From: Rhizobiales bacterium UBA697
GTDB lineage: Bacteria; Pseudomonadota; Alphaproteobacteria; Rhizobiales; Ancalomicrobiaceae
DNA length: 20,400 nucleotides
Direction: 5' to 3'
Assembly: GCA_002298965.1 (NCBI GenBank)
Contig: DBMN01000118.1
Location: 1-20,400, forward strand
Shown here: positions 7,001-13,973 of the stretch, piece after piece
How positions within the stretch are numbered: position 1 is the stretch's first letter
How the letters are laid out: every line of letters begins with the position of its first letter
The notes under the pieces: model-generated
What the model saw: the letters and a program-made list of their open reading frames with translations, nothing else
The model's database searches: none
Told to the model about the DNA's origin: nothing
Position numbers and translations under genes: made by a program

Positions 7001-7702
7001 TCAGGCGTTGCCGGCCGCCGGGACCAGACGGGCGACGAGGCCGTCGACGTCTTCGAAGATCGCGCGCGGCTCGACCGGCTCGATCCCCATGTGGGTGACG
7101 CGCAGCACCGTCGGCACGCCACGGGCGCCGACCGCCGACATCAACTCGCGGGCGAGCGCGGCGCGCTGGTTGAGGAGGTCGATGGCGCCGTCCTCTTCCG
7201 CCAGGAAGGCCTCGACGACGTCCTCGGCGATGCCGGTCTCGCGCAGCACCGCGGCGCAGGTCGCCTCGTCGACGACGTTGCGGCCGTCGACCCAGCGGGC
7301 GGCCTGGAGGGCATGGAGCACGGCGAGCGCCTTCGCGGGCGCGCGCAGCTGCACCGTCGCCAGCGCCAGCGTCGCCGGACCGCTGTCGAACTTGGTCTCG
7401 AAGTCGCCGAGCACCTTCTCGCGGTAGACCTCCGAGAAGACCTGCCCGGTCAGCTCGGCGATGCGCCGGTCGTTCTTCCAGGCGTAGTCGGCGAACTCCG
7501 GCGTCATCGGCCGATCGCCGATGAAGAGGCCGGAGGCGAGCACCACCAGCGGCAGGCCCGCCGCCTCGATCCGGGCGAGCGCCGGGGCGGCGCCCCAGCA
7601 CCAGCCGCAGAGCGGATCGACGATCGCGACGATCGTGCCGGGGGCGAGGATCTCGACCTCTTCCGAGGTCTCGACGGCGGGACGGGTCTCGCTCTCGCTC
7701 AT
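7001..7702 (-). CDS. DsbA-family thiol-disulfide oxidoreductase-like protein, cytoplasmic
   Basis: A 233-aa thioredoxin-fold protein of the DsbA/FrnE-like group. The active-site motif is DPLCGWCWG, with cysteines at 32 and 35, and the cis-proline loop is GARGVPTVLRV near residues 196-206, as in DsbA-type folds with an inserted helical domain. There is no signal peptide: the first 20 residues are acidic, so it probably acts in the cytoplasm, for example on small-molecule thiols or protein disulfides (inferred). Its ATG overlaps the ribB stop by ATGA (7702-7699), so translation is probably coupled to RibB. No substrate can be deduced. Confidence 0.9.
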   Translation of the reverse strand: MSESETRPAVETSEEVEILAPGTIVAIVDPLCGWCWGAAPALARIEAAGLPLVVLASGLFIGDRPMTPEFADYAWKNDRRIAELTGQVFSEVYREKVLGDFETKFDSGPATLALATVQLRAPAKALAVLHALQAARWVDGRNVVDEATCAAVLRETGIAEDVVEAFLAEEDGAIDLLNQRAALARELMSAVGARGVPTVLRVTHMGIEPVEPRAIFEDVDGLVARLVPAAGNA

Positions 7703-9045
7703 CGCGCGCGCTCCAGCGTCTCGGTGCCTTCGATGGCGATGCCGAAGCCCTCGAGGCCGACGTAGCGGCGCTCCTTCGAGGCGATCAGGCGGATCGAGGA
7801 GACGCCGAGGTCCTTGAGGATCTGGGCGCCGACGCCGATCTCGCGCCAGTTCTCGGCCCGGCTCGAGGCCGAGACATGGGCCTCGACCTCGGCGGCGGCG
7901 AGCGGATCGGCACCGGCCTCGGGCTCGCGCACCGGCTTGGCGACGCCGACGGAACCTTCGCGCAGGTAGACGACGACGCCGCGGCCCTCGCGCGCCATGC
8001 GCGCCATCAGCGCGTCGACGGTGCCGGACTTGCCGAAGACGTCCTCGACCACCGACTCCAGATGGAGCCGCACCGGCACCGAACGGCCGTCGCGGATGTC
8101 GCCGAAGACGATGGCGAGGTGATGCATCGGGTCGAAGGGCGTCGAATAGGAGATGGCGCGGGCGCGGCCGGCCGGGGTCTCGACGTCGAATTCGGCGATG
8201 CGCTCGACGAGGCGCTCGTTGCGCTGGCGATAGGCGATGAGGTCGGCGACCGAGACGATCTCGAGGCCGTGCTCCTCGGCGAACTTGGCGACGTCGGGGC
8301 CGCGCTTGACGGTGCCGTCGTCGTTGACCAGCTCGCAGATGACGCCGACCGGCGGCAGATTGGCGAGGCGGCAGAGATCGACCGCGGCCTCGGTGTGACC
8401 GGAGCGGACGAGCACGCCGCCGTCCTTGGCGATCAGCGGGAAGACGTGGCCGGGACGGACGAAGTCCATCGGGCCGACGTTGGGATTGGCCAGTGCGCGC
8501 GCGGTGTTGCAGCGCTCCTCGGCCGAGATGCCGGTGGTCAGTCCGTGGCGGTAGTCGATCGTCACCGTGAAGGCGGTGCCGAGCGGAGCGTCGTTGGCGG
8601 CGATCATCGGCTCCAGATGGAGCTTGCGGGCGAGGTCGCGCGGGATCGGCGTGCAGACGATGCCGGAGGTGTGGCGCACGATGAAGGCCAGCTTCTCGGG
8701 CGTGGCGTGGACCGCCGCGACGATCAGATCGCCTTCGTTCTCGCGATCGTCGTCGTCGGTCACGACCACGATCTCGCCGCGCTCGAAGGCGCGCAGGGCA
8801 GCGGCGACACGGGACTGGTTCATCATCGTCTCCTCGCGGGCGCGGGACTTCGTGTCCAGCCCCAGAAAGTCATCGGGCGTCACCGCGCCGCGGGTGGCGG
8901 TCGCGATCTTCTCGGCGGTCTCGCGCGAGACCCAGACGCCGGGATCGTTGCACAGCGCCGTGATCGCCGCCGGCGACAGGCCGACGCGGCGGGCAAAGCC
9001 GCTGCGGGTCTCTTTCGTACGGGCGAGCCATTGGTCCAAGCGCAT
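7699..9045 (-). CDS. ribB: HTH-RibB-RibX: 3,4-dihydroxy-2-butanone-4-phosphate synthase with N-terminal HTH and degenerate GTP cyclohydrolase II domain
   Basis: RibB makes the four-carbon precursor of riboflavin from ribulose-5-phosphate. Residues 76-275 hold the catalytic domain: TDDDDRENEGDLIVAA (96-111), RPGHVFPL (197-204) and RSGHTEAAVDLCRLA (214-228). Residues 284-448 align with GTP cyclohydrolase II, but the zinc-binding cysteines are gone (HLESVVEDVFGKSG replaces the usual Cys-bearing segment), so this is a RibBX-type variant without expected RibA activity. Residues 1-65 form an additional Cro/XRE-like helix-turn-helix (TRSGFARRVGLSPAAITALC, then SRETAEKIATAT). An internal ATG-ATG at 8826-8821, preceded by gaggag, could start a plain RibBX. 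Start at 9045 gives the full 448-aa protein. It is the first gene of a pair with the DsbA-like gene. Confidence 0.92.
   Translation of the reverse strand: MRLDQWLARTKETRSGFARRVGLSPAAITALCNDPGVWVSRETAEKIATATRGAVTPDDFLGLDTKSRAREETMMNQSRVAAALRAFERGEIVVVTDDDDRENEGDLIVAAVHATPEKLAFIVRHTSGIVCTPIPRDLARKLHLEPMIAANDAPLGTAFTVTIDYRHGLTTGISAEERCNTARALANPNVGPMDFVRPGHVFPLIAKDGGVLVRSGHTEAAVDLCRLANLPPVGVICELVNDDGTVKRGPDVAKFAEEHGLEIVSVADLIAYRQRNERLVERIAEFDVETPAGRARAISYSTPFDPMHHLAIVFGDIRDGRSVPVRLHLESVVEDVFGKSGTVDALMARMAREGRGVVVYLREGSVGVAKPVREPEAGADPLAAAEVEAHVSASSRAENWREIGVGAQILKDLGVSSIRLIASKERRYVGLEGFGIAIEGTETLERAR
8830..8835 (-). promoter_or_regulatory. Strong internal ribosome binding site at the HTH/RibB junction
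   Basis: Reading the minus strand, gaggag (8835-8830) is followed by acg and tandem ATG codons at 8826 and 8823, giving 3- and 6-nt spacing. It lies within the HTH-RibB reading frame exactly where the canonical RibB domain begins (MNQSRVAAALRAF). It is a better Shine-Dalgarno than anything before the ATG at 9045, so RibBX may be made alone, with or without the fused form. Confidence 0.6.
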
Positions 9046-9053
9046 GACGACGA

Positions 9054-9082
9054 TGAATAGCGCCCCGACCTTTCAGTGACAA
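9054..9082 (-). promoter_or_regulatory. Candidate promoter for ribB, implying a near-leaderless mRNA
   Basis: On the minus strand TTGTCA (9082-9077) and TATTCA (9059-9054) are separated by exactly 17 nt. Transcription would start near 9047, one to three bases before the ATG at 9045. The -35 matches consensus at 5 of 6 positions, the -10 at only 3 of 6, so this is a weak call. Confidence 0.3.
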
Positions 9083-9119
9083 TGAAAATGCATCCGCGAT
9101 TTCATCACATGAACGCGAA

Positions 9120-9146
9120 AGACCGTCGCCGTGGTGGCGACGGTCT
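9120..9146 (-). terminator. Stem-loop downstream of the second chemoreceptor gene
   Basis: agaccgtcgcc (9120-9130) and ggcgacggtct (9136-9146) form a perfect 11-bp GC-rich stem with a 5-nt loop, 25 bp after the stop codon of the chemoreceptor gene on the minus strand. Only a short T run (tcttt) follows, so it is an imperfect intrinsic terminator separating that gene from ribB. Confidence 0.7.
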
Positions 9147-9171
9147 CCTCGATCTCGCGACGATCGTTCGA

Positions 9172-10857
9172 TCAGGCGGCACGGATGCCGGCGACGAAGC
9201 CGTCGATGTCGGCGCGCAGGCGCTCGGAGTGGCGGGCGAGTTCGCCGGCCGAGGCGAGGACCTGGGAGGCGGCGGCGCTCACCTCCTCGGCGGCGCGCGA
9301 GACGCCGACGATGTTGGAGGAGACCTCCGCCGTGCCGGTAGCGACCTGATCGATCGCCGTGGCGATCGCCTCGGTGGTCGCCTCCTCCTCGACGACGGCG
9401 CCGGCGATGGCCGACGAGATCTCGTTCATCGAGACGATGGTGCGGCCGATCTCGGCGATCTCGGTGGAGGCGAGCCGGGTGGTCGACTGGACGCTGTCGA
9501 TGCGGGCGGCGATCTCGGCGGTCGCCTTGGCGGTCTGTTCGGCGAGGCCCTTGACCTCGGCGGCGACGACGGCGAAGCCGCGACCCGCCTCTCCGGCCCG
9601 CGCCGCCTCGATGGTGGCGTTGAGGGCGAGCAGGTTGGTCTGCGCCGCGATGTCCTCGATCAGGCCGACGATCGAGCCGATCTTCTCGACCGTGTGGGCG
9701 AGTTCGGCGACGCGGCGATTGGTGACCTCGGCCTCCTGCACCGCCTTGCCGGCGATCTCGGTCTGGCGACCGACGCGCTCGCCGACGTCGCGGGCGGCAC
9801 CCGCCAGCGCTTCGGCCGAGGCGGCGACGGTGCGGACGTTCTGCGTCGCCTCTTCCGACGCGGAGGAGACGGCGAGCGACTGGTTGGTGGTCTCTTCGGC
9901 CGAAGCGGTGAGCGTCGAGGCGGTCGCCTGCAGCTCGGTGGCGGCGGCGGCGACCTGTTCGACGACGCCGGAGACCGAGGCCTCGAGGCGATCGGCGAGC
10001 TCGACCATGGCGCGATGACGCTCGGCGGCGAGCCGCGAGGCGGCCTCGGCGCTCTCGGCCTCGAGCCGGCGCTTGGCGATCGCGTCGTTGCGGAAGACCT
10101 CGACGGCACGGGCCATCAGGCCGACCTCGTCGCCGCGATCGGCACCGTCGACGGGCGCATCGGCATCGCCGGCGGCGAGGCTCTCCATGCGATCGGCGAG
10201 CCGACGGAGCGGCCGCGACACGCCGGCCACCGCCACCCACAGGGCGAGGCCGAAGACCAGCGCGGCGGCGGCGCCGACGGCGATCTCGTTGGCGAGGATC
10301 GCCGTCTCGGCGCGTTCGTCGGCGACCTTGGCGGCGGCGATCGCGTCGCGGGTCATGGCGTCGATGGTCTTGGCGACGTCGTTCTTCAGCGTGTCGAGCG
10401 GTCCGTCGAAGCGGCCGATCAAGATGACCAGCGCCTCGTCGCGGCGGCCTTCGACGGCGATCTCACCGGCGCGGCGGCCGGTCGCGACCACTTTGTCGAA
10501 GGCGGTGACGAAGCCCTCGATCTCGGCCGCACGGCTCGGCAGGGCGGCGGCGGCCTCGCGGGCGAGGCGGGCGAACTCCTGGCGGGCGCCTTCGAAGCGG
10601 CCGAAGAGTTCGCGAACCATCGCGGGGTCTTCGCGCGACAGGCCGCGATAGGCGATGTCGCCGGAGCGGAAGGCCTGTTGGTTGGCGCGGGCGAGCAGGG
10701 TCGCGGCGAGCGACTCGCCCATGGTCACCGCCTGCGCCCGTTCGGACACGTCCCGGGCGGTGCGGGCTCCGAAGAACACGGCTCCTCCGGCAACCAGCGC
10801 CATCACCACCAGACCGGTCACGATCTTCTTCGGAATGGCCACGTCGACGATGCGCAT
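9172..10857 (-). CDS. Methyl-accepting chemotaxis protein with a four-helix-bundle-like sensor
   Basis: A 561-aa chemoreceptor. TM1 lies at about residues 10-30, a helical extracytoplasmic sensor of about 157 residues follows (32-188; all-helical pattern like 4HB_MCP/TarH-type domains), then TM2 (190-211), HAMP (212-262) and the signalling domain with hairpin tip at 399-439 (LIEDIAAQTNLLALNATIEA). The open frame continues 16 codons upstream; I chose the ATG at 10857 because gggagc precedes it at good spacing and MRIVDVAIPKKI looks like a genuine start. The C-terminus (FVAGIRAA) lacks a CheR-docking pentapeptide. Its sensor is unrelated to that of the other receptor in the window, so the ligands presumably differ. 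Confidence 0.94.
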   Translation of the reverse strand: MRIVDVAIPKKIVTGLVVMALVAGGAVFFGARTARDVSERAQAVTMGESLAATLLARANQQAFRSGDIAYRGLSREDPAMVRELFGRFEGARQEFARLAREAAAALPSRAAEIEGFVTAFDKVVATGRRAGEIAVEGRRDEALVILIGRFDGPLDTLKNDVAKTIDAMTRDAIAAAKVADERAETAILANEIAVGAAAALVFGLALWVAVAGVSRPLRRLADRMESLAAGDADAPVDGADRGDEVGLMARAVEVFRNDAIAKRRLEAESAEAASRLAAERHRAMVELADRLEASVSGVVEQVAAAATELQATASTLTASAEETTNQSLAVSSASEEATQNVRTVAASAEALAGAARDVGERVGRQTEIAGKAVQEAEVTNRRVAELAHTVEKIGSIVGLIEDIAAQTNLLALNATIEAARAGEAGRGFAVVAAEVKGLAEQTAKATAEIAARIDSVQSTTRLASTEIAEIGRTIVSMNEISSAIAGAVVEEEATTEAIATAIDQVATGTAEVSSNIVGVSRAAEEVSAAASQVLASAGELARHSERLRADIDGFVAGIRAA

Positions 10858-11096
10858 GTTCAGCTCCCGATACGCAATCTGAGTTGCGCCGAAGCTGTTC
10901 CACAATCATCAACAAAAACTTACCGGCATGTAGTTACCCCAGTCAAATGATACGACTTTGGTATTGCTACGTATGATCATCATGCAGAAGAAATAGATCA
11001 GCCATCTGCAAATGCATCACTGATCTTGATATTTGATATATTAGAATTCCATGATTTATTGGAGGCGACGGCCCGATGTCGCTTCTTCCGGCCGGA
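10858..11096. promoter_or_regulatory. AT-rich intergenic region upstream of the chemoreceptor gene, with dyads
   Basis: This 239-bp gap lies between the aroC stop and the chemoreceptor start, both on the minus strand. About 10905-11060 is far richer in A/T than the rest of the window. It contains gatcag (10996-11001) with ctgatc (11020-11025), enclosing tgca-aa-tgca (11007-11016); the palindrome atgatcat (10973-10980); and two closely spaced TTGATA/TTTGATATA copies around 11026-11041. No credible ORF is present. The pattern suggests one or more regulator-binding sites for the chemoreceptor gene. Confidence 0.5.
10917..10946 (-). promoter_or_regulatory. Candidate sigma-70-type promoter of the chemoreceptor gene
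   Basis: On the minus strand TTGACT (10946-10941) and TAAGTT (10922-10917) are spaced by 18 nt, which would place the start of transcription about 50 nt before the ATG at 10857. The -35 matches at 5 of 6 positions; the -10 is poor. The surrounding DNA is AT-rich, so chance matches are more likely here. Confidence 0.35.
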
Positions 11097-12200
11097 TCAA
11101 CGCCCGGTCTGGCCGCGATGGCGCAGCGCGTGGTCGACGAGCGTGATCGCCATCATCGCCTCGACCACGGGCACGGCGCGGATGCCGACGCAGGGGTCGT
11201 GGCGGCCCTTGGTGATCAGCTCGACGTCGTGTCCGGCGCGATCGATCGTGCGCCGCGGCGTCAGGATCGACGAGGTCGGCTTGACGGCGAGGCGGGCGAC
11301 GATCGGCTGGCCGGTCGAGATGCCGCCGAGAATGCCGCCGGCGTGGTTCGACAGGAAGATCGGCCCGTCGTTGCCCATGCGCATCTCGTCGGCGTTGTCG
11401 ATGCCGGTCAATTCCGCCGCCTCGAAGCCGGCGCCGATCTCGACGCCCTTGACGGCGTTGATCGACATGAGGGCGGAAGCGACGTCCTGATCGAGCTTGC
11501 CGTAGAGCGGCGCGCCCCAGCCGGCGGGAACACCTTCGGCGACGACTTCGAGAATGGCGCCGATCGAAGAATGCGCCAGACGAATACCATCGAGATACTC
11601 TTCGAAGCGGGCGACGCTGTCGGCATCGGGCGAGAAGAAGGGATTGCGGTCGACCTCTTCCCAATCCCAGTTGGCGCGATCGATCGCTTCCGTGCCGATC
11701 TGCACGAGGGCGGCGCGGATGGTGACGCCGCCGGGGACCAGCGCGTTCAGCACCTGACGCGCCACCGCGCCGGCCGCCACGCGCGACGCGGTCTCGCGCG
11801 CCGAGGAGCGTCCGCCGCCGCGATAGTCGCGCAGGCCGTATTTGGTGTCGTAGGCCCAGTCGGCATGGCCGGGGCGATACTTGTCGCGAATGTCGCCGTA
11901 GTCCTTGGAGCGCTGGTCGGTGTTGCGGATCATCAGCGCGATCGGCGTCCCCGTCGTGCGCAGACCGTCGGTGGCGTCGTCCTCGAAGACGCCGGAGAGC
12001 ACCTCGACGCGGTCGTCCTCCTGGCGCTGGGTGACGAACTTCGACTGACCCGGCTTGCGGCGGTCGCATTCGGCCTGCAGCGCCTCGAGGTCGAGGCGGA
12101 TGCCGGGCGGGCAGCCGTCGACCACCGCGCCGATGGCGGGACCGTGGCTCTCGCCCCAGGTGGTGACGCGGAACAGGTGACCGAAGGTGTTGTGCGACAT
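11097..12200 (-). CDS. aroC: Chorismate synthase
   Basis: Catalyses the last step of the shikimate pathway, anti-1,4-elimination of phosphate from EPSP to give chorismate, using reduced FMN as cofactor; cytoplasmic, usually a tetramer. At 367 aa it is full length. The N-terminus FGHLFRVTTWGESHGPAIG (6-24), the central GGGRSSARETASRVAAGA block, the SNHAGGILGGISTG block and the C-terminal GRHDPCVGIRAVPVVEAM are all family signatures. Its ATG at 12200 follows a 33-nt hairpin whose 3' arm contains the only Shine-Dalgarno-like GGGG. It follows the dienelactone hydrolase gene by 83 bp on the same strand. Confidence 0.98.
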   Translation of the reverse strand: MSHNTFGHLFRVTTWGESHGPAIGAVVDGCPPGIRLDLEALQAECDRRKPGQSKFVTQRQEDDRVEVLSGVFEDDATDGLRTTGTPIALMIRNTDQRSKDYGDIRDKYRPGHADWAYDTKYGLRDYRGGGRSSARETASRVAAGAVARQVLNALVPGGVTIRAALVQIGTEAIDRANWDWEEVDRNPFFSPDADSVARFEEYLDGIRLAHSSIGAILEVVAEGVPAGWGAPLYGKLDQDVASALMSINAVKGVEIGAGFEAAELTGIDNADEMRMGNDGPIFLSNHAGGILGGISTGQPIVARLAVKPTSSILTPRRTIDRAGHDVELITKGRHDPCVGIRAVPVVEAMMAITLVDHALRHRGQTGR

Positions 12201-12209
12201 CGCGGCGAA

Positions 12210-12242
12210 GATCCCCAGAACGTGCTCGACGTCTAGGGGATC
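12210..12242 (-). promoter_or_regulatory. Hairpin in the aroC leader, covering the probable ribosome binding site
   Basis: The 33-nt segment folds symmetrically: 7-bp stem gatcccc/ggggatc (12210-12216 with 12236-12242), a 3x3 internal loop, a 4-bp stem acgt/acgt (12220-12223 with 12229-12232) and a 5-nt loop. In the minus-strand mRNA the 3' arm ggggatc ends 9 nt before the aroC ATG. It could terminate the upstream hydrolase transcript, occlude aroC translation, or both. Confidence 0.5.
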
Positions 12243-12283
12243 GCCGGGTGTCGGTCAAATCGCGAACCGGAGAGGGCCGTGCC

Positions 12284-13105
12284 TCAGCCGAGGTTCGCCT
12301 TCAGGAAGGCCAGCGTCCGTTCCCAGGCGAGCGCCGCGTCCTCGGCATCCCAGCGGGCGCCGGTCGGATTGGCGAAGGCGTGGTCGGCGTCGTACCAGTA
12401 GACGGTGAGGCGCTCGGACTTGCCGGCCTCCTTCATCGCCTGCTCGAAGTCGGCCACCATGGCGGCGTTGATCGACTGATCGCGAGTGCCGAAGTGGCCG
12501 ATCACCGGACCGACGAGCTTCTTCAGCTGCTCGGCCGGCTTGCGGACGTTGCCGTAGTAGATGACCGTCGCCTCGACCGGCGTGGCGGTCGAGGTCTCGA
12601 GCGACCAGCCGCCGCCGAAGCACCAGCCGCAGGTGCCGACCTTGCCGGTCGAGCGGGCATGGCCGCGGGCGAAGGCGACGGCGGCGACCATGGCGGCGGT
12701 CGCGCGCTTCGGGTCGAGCCCGGACATCAGCGCCTTGGCCTCGTTGGCGTCGGCGGCGACCTTGCCGAAGAGATCGACGGCGATCACCAGGAAGCCCTTG
12801 GCGGCGAACTCGGCCGCCACCGCCTTGATCTGGTCGTTGAGGCCCCACCATTCGTGGATGATGACCAGCGCCGGCGCCTTCTCGGCGGCCGGGTAGGCGA
12901 TCGCGGCCGACATCGGCGCGCCGCCCTCGACCGGGATCTGGATCATCTCGACGCCGGAAGCGGCAGCCGCCGCCAGCTTCGGGTCGAACAGGACCGCCGC
13001 GATGGGCAGACCGGCGAGCCCCTTGAGGAAGGCGCGACGATCGGCCTCCGGGATCACCAGCGGCGGCATGTGGGCGTGGCTTCCGCAGCCTTCGAGCGTG
13101 CACAT
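12284..13105 (-). CDS. Dienelactone hydrolase family protein with Tat-type signal peptide
   Basis: A 273-aa alpha/beta hydrolase of the dienelactone hydrolase family. The Cys nucleophile is Cys162 in CGWCFGGGWS, with Asp209 (FGTRDQS) and His242 (YDADHAF) completing the triad, and Glu85 in IHEWWGLND as in classical DLH. The N-terminus carries a twin-arginine-like motif DRRAFLKGLAG (22-32), a hydrophobic stretch and Ala-rich cleavage region (to about 50), so export to the periplasm is likely. The start MCTLEGC resembles the Met-Cys start of other Tat-exported family members; Met13 is an alternative. Substrate unknown; classical DLH opens dienelactones from chloroaromatic breakdown, but no such pathway is nearby. 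It lies between the phosphatase and aroC genes. Confidence 0.9.
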   Translation of the reverse strand: MCTLEGCGSHAHMPPLVIPEADRRAFLKGLAGLPIAAVLFDPKLAAAAASGVEMIQIPVEGGAPMSAAIAYPAAEKAPALVIIHEWWGLNDQIKAVAAEFAAKGFLVIAVDLFGKVAADANEAKALMSGLDPKRATAAMVAAVAFARGHARSTGKVGTCGWCFGGGWSLETSTATPVEATVIYYGNVRKPAEQLKKLVGPVIGHFGTRDQSINAAMVADFEQAMKEAGKSERLTVYWYDADHAFANPTGARWDAEDAALAWERTLAFLKANLG

Positions 13106-13176
13106 GAGGCAACCATCCGACGTTTGAGACCCTCTGGCGGGGTCGTTCCTCCGCGCCCGTCATCCGGGCGGGACGA

Positions 13177-13770
13177 TCATAACCACGAACCGGCGCGATC
13201 GTTCCACACGAATATGCGATCTTGCGGCACCAGGAGATGGGCGAGCGTGTGGTCGTCGTTCGCCTCGATCACGTGGCGGAGCGCACGGAAGACGCCGCCG
13301 TGCGAGACGATCACCATGTCGCCCGAGGTCAGGTCGAGCCAACGGGCGATGCGGGCGGAGAGCTGGACGTAGTTCTCGCCCTCCGGCGGCACGAAGTTCC
13401 ACTTGTCGGCGCGCACCGCCTCGTAGCCTTCGGGATCGTCGCGGGCGACCTCGTCGTAGGTCTTGCCCTCCCACAGGCCGAAGGTGACTTCGCGCAGGTC
13501 GGGAACGATGGTGTAGGCCTTCGGATCGAGCCCGCCGGCGATCCGCACGCGCTCCATCGTCTCGCGGGTGCGCCCGAGCGGGCTCGCGAACCAGGAAAGC
13601 GACGCCGGATCGATACCGTTCGCGGCGAAATGGGCGGCGAGCGCGCGACCGTTGCCGTCGGCCTGGGCGCGGCCGGTCTCGTTCAGCGGAATGTCCTGGA
13701 CACCCTGCAGGCGGCCGGCGGCGTTCCAGTCGGTCTGGCCGTGGCGGATGTGGAAGATGGTTCTCGTCAC
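13177..13770 (-). CDS. Histidine phosphatase family protein (phosphoglycerate mutase-like)
   Basis: A 197-aa member of the histidine phosphatase superfamily. IRHGQTDWN (8-16) gives the phospho-accepting His10 with Arg9; PLGRTRETM (64-72), the acidic residue in REVTFGLWEG (93-102) and VIVSHGGV (153-160) with His157 complete the active site. Whether it is a mutase, a phosphatase of a small metabolite or another type cannot be told from motifs. Start ATG at 13770. It is the first of three minus-strand genes leading to aroC; a short hairpin (13154-13170) without a T-tract lies after its stop. In related genomes a phosphatase of this type commonly sits between fabI and aroC. Confidence 0.93.
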   Translation of the reverse strand: MTRTIFHIRHGQTDWNAAGRLQGVQDIPLNETGRAQADGNGRALAAHFAANGIDPASLSWFASPLGRTRETMERVRIAGGLDPKAYTIVPDLREVTFGLWEGKTYDEVARDDPEGYEAVRADKWNFVPPEGENYVQLSARIARWLDLTSGDMVIVSHGGVFRALRHVIEANDDHTLAHLLVPQDRIFVWNDRAGSWL

Positions 13771-13918
13771 GTCGTCCTCGTCGGCCCTGCCCGTTCGCGC
13801 CTGCGAGAAGATCTAGCGCGGATGCGTGACGGTCTCAACGAGGGATGCCGGCCGATCGACGCGGAGCCGACCGGCGCGAGGTGCGGAGGGGGGACCATCG
13901 GCACGCGGCAACCCGGAC

Positions 13919-13948
13919 TTGTGACGATGCGCGCCCACCCGGTAAGCT
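13919..13948 (+). promoter_or_regulatory. Candidate promoter of the repeat-containing membrane protein gene
   Basis: TTGTGA (13919-13924) and TAAGCT (13943-13948) are separated by 18 nt, 25 bp before the ATG at 13974. An aggaa Shine-Dalgarno lies between. The remainder of the 203-bp divergent gap (13771-13973) holds no credible ORF or strong repeat. Both hexamers match consensus only partly. Confidence 0.3.
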
Positions 13949-13973
13949 CCGAACGATCCGACAGGAATGCCCG

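Noticed and set aside
9046..9171. FMN riboswitch upstream of ribB
   Set aside because: The gap is only 126 bp, largely used by the chemoreceptor terminator, and I find none of the conserved FMN-aptamer segments.
9076..10950. Long open frame opposite the second chemoreceptor, and a similar one at 4462-6444 opposite the first
   Set aside because: Antisense frames stay open in GC-rich genes with repetitive helical codons. The proteins are Gly/Asp/Arg-rich without domains, while the minus-strand frames are clear chemoreceptors.
11026..11490. Plus-strand ORF starting in the AT-rich gap and running into aroC
   Set aside because: It overlaps the well-supported chorismate synthase on the opposite strand and shows no recognisable features.
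13154..13170. Terminator after the histidine phosphatase gene
   Set aside because: Only a 6-bp stem without T-tract; common by chance at this GC content.
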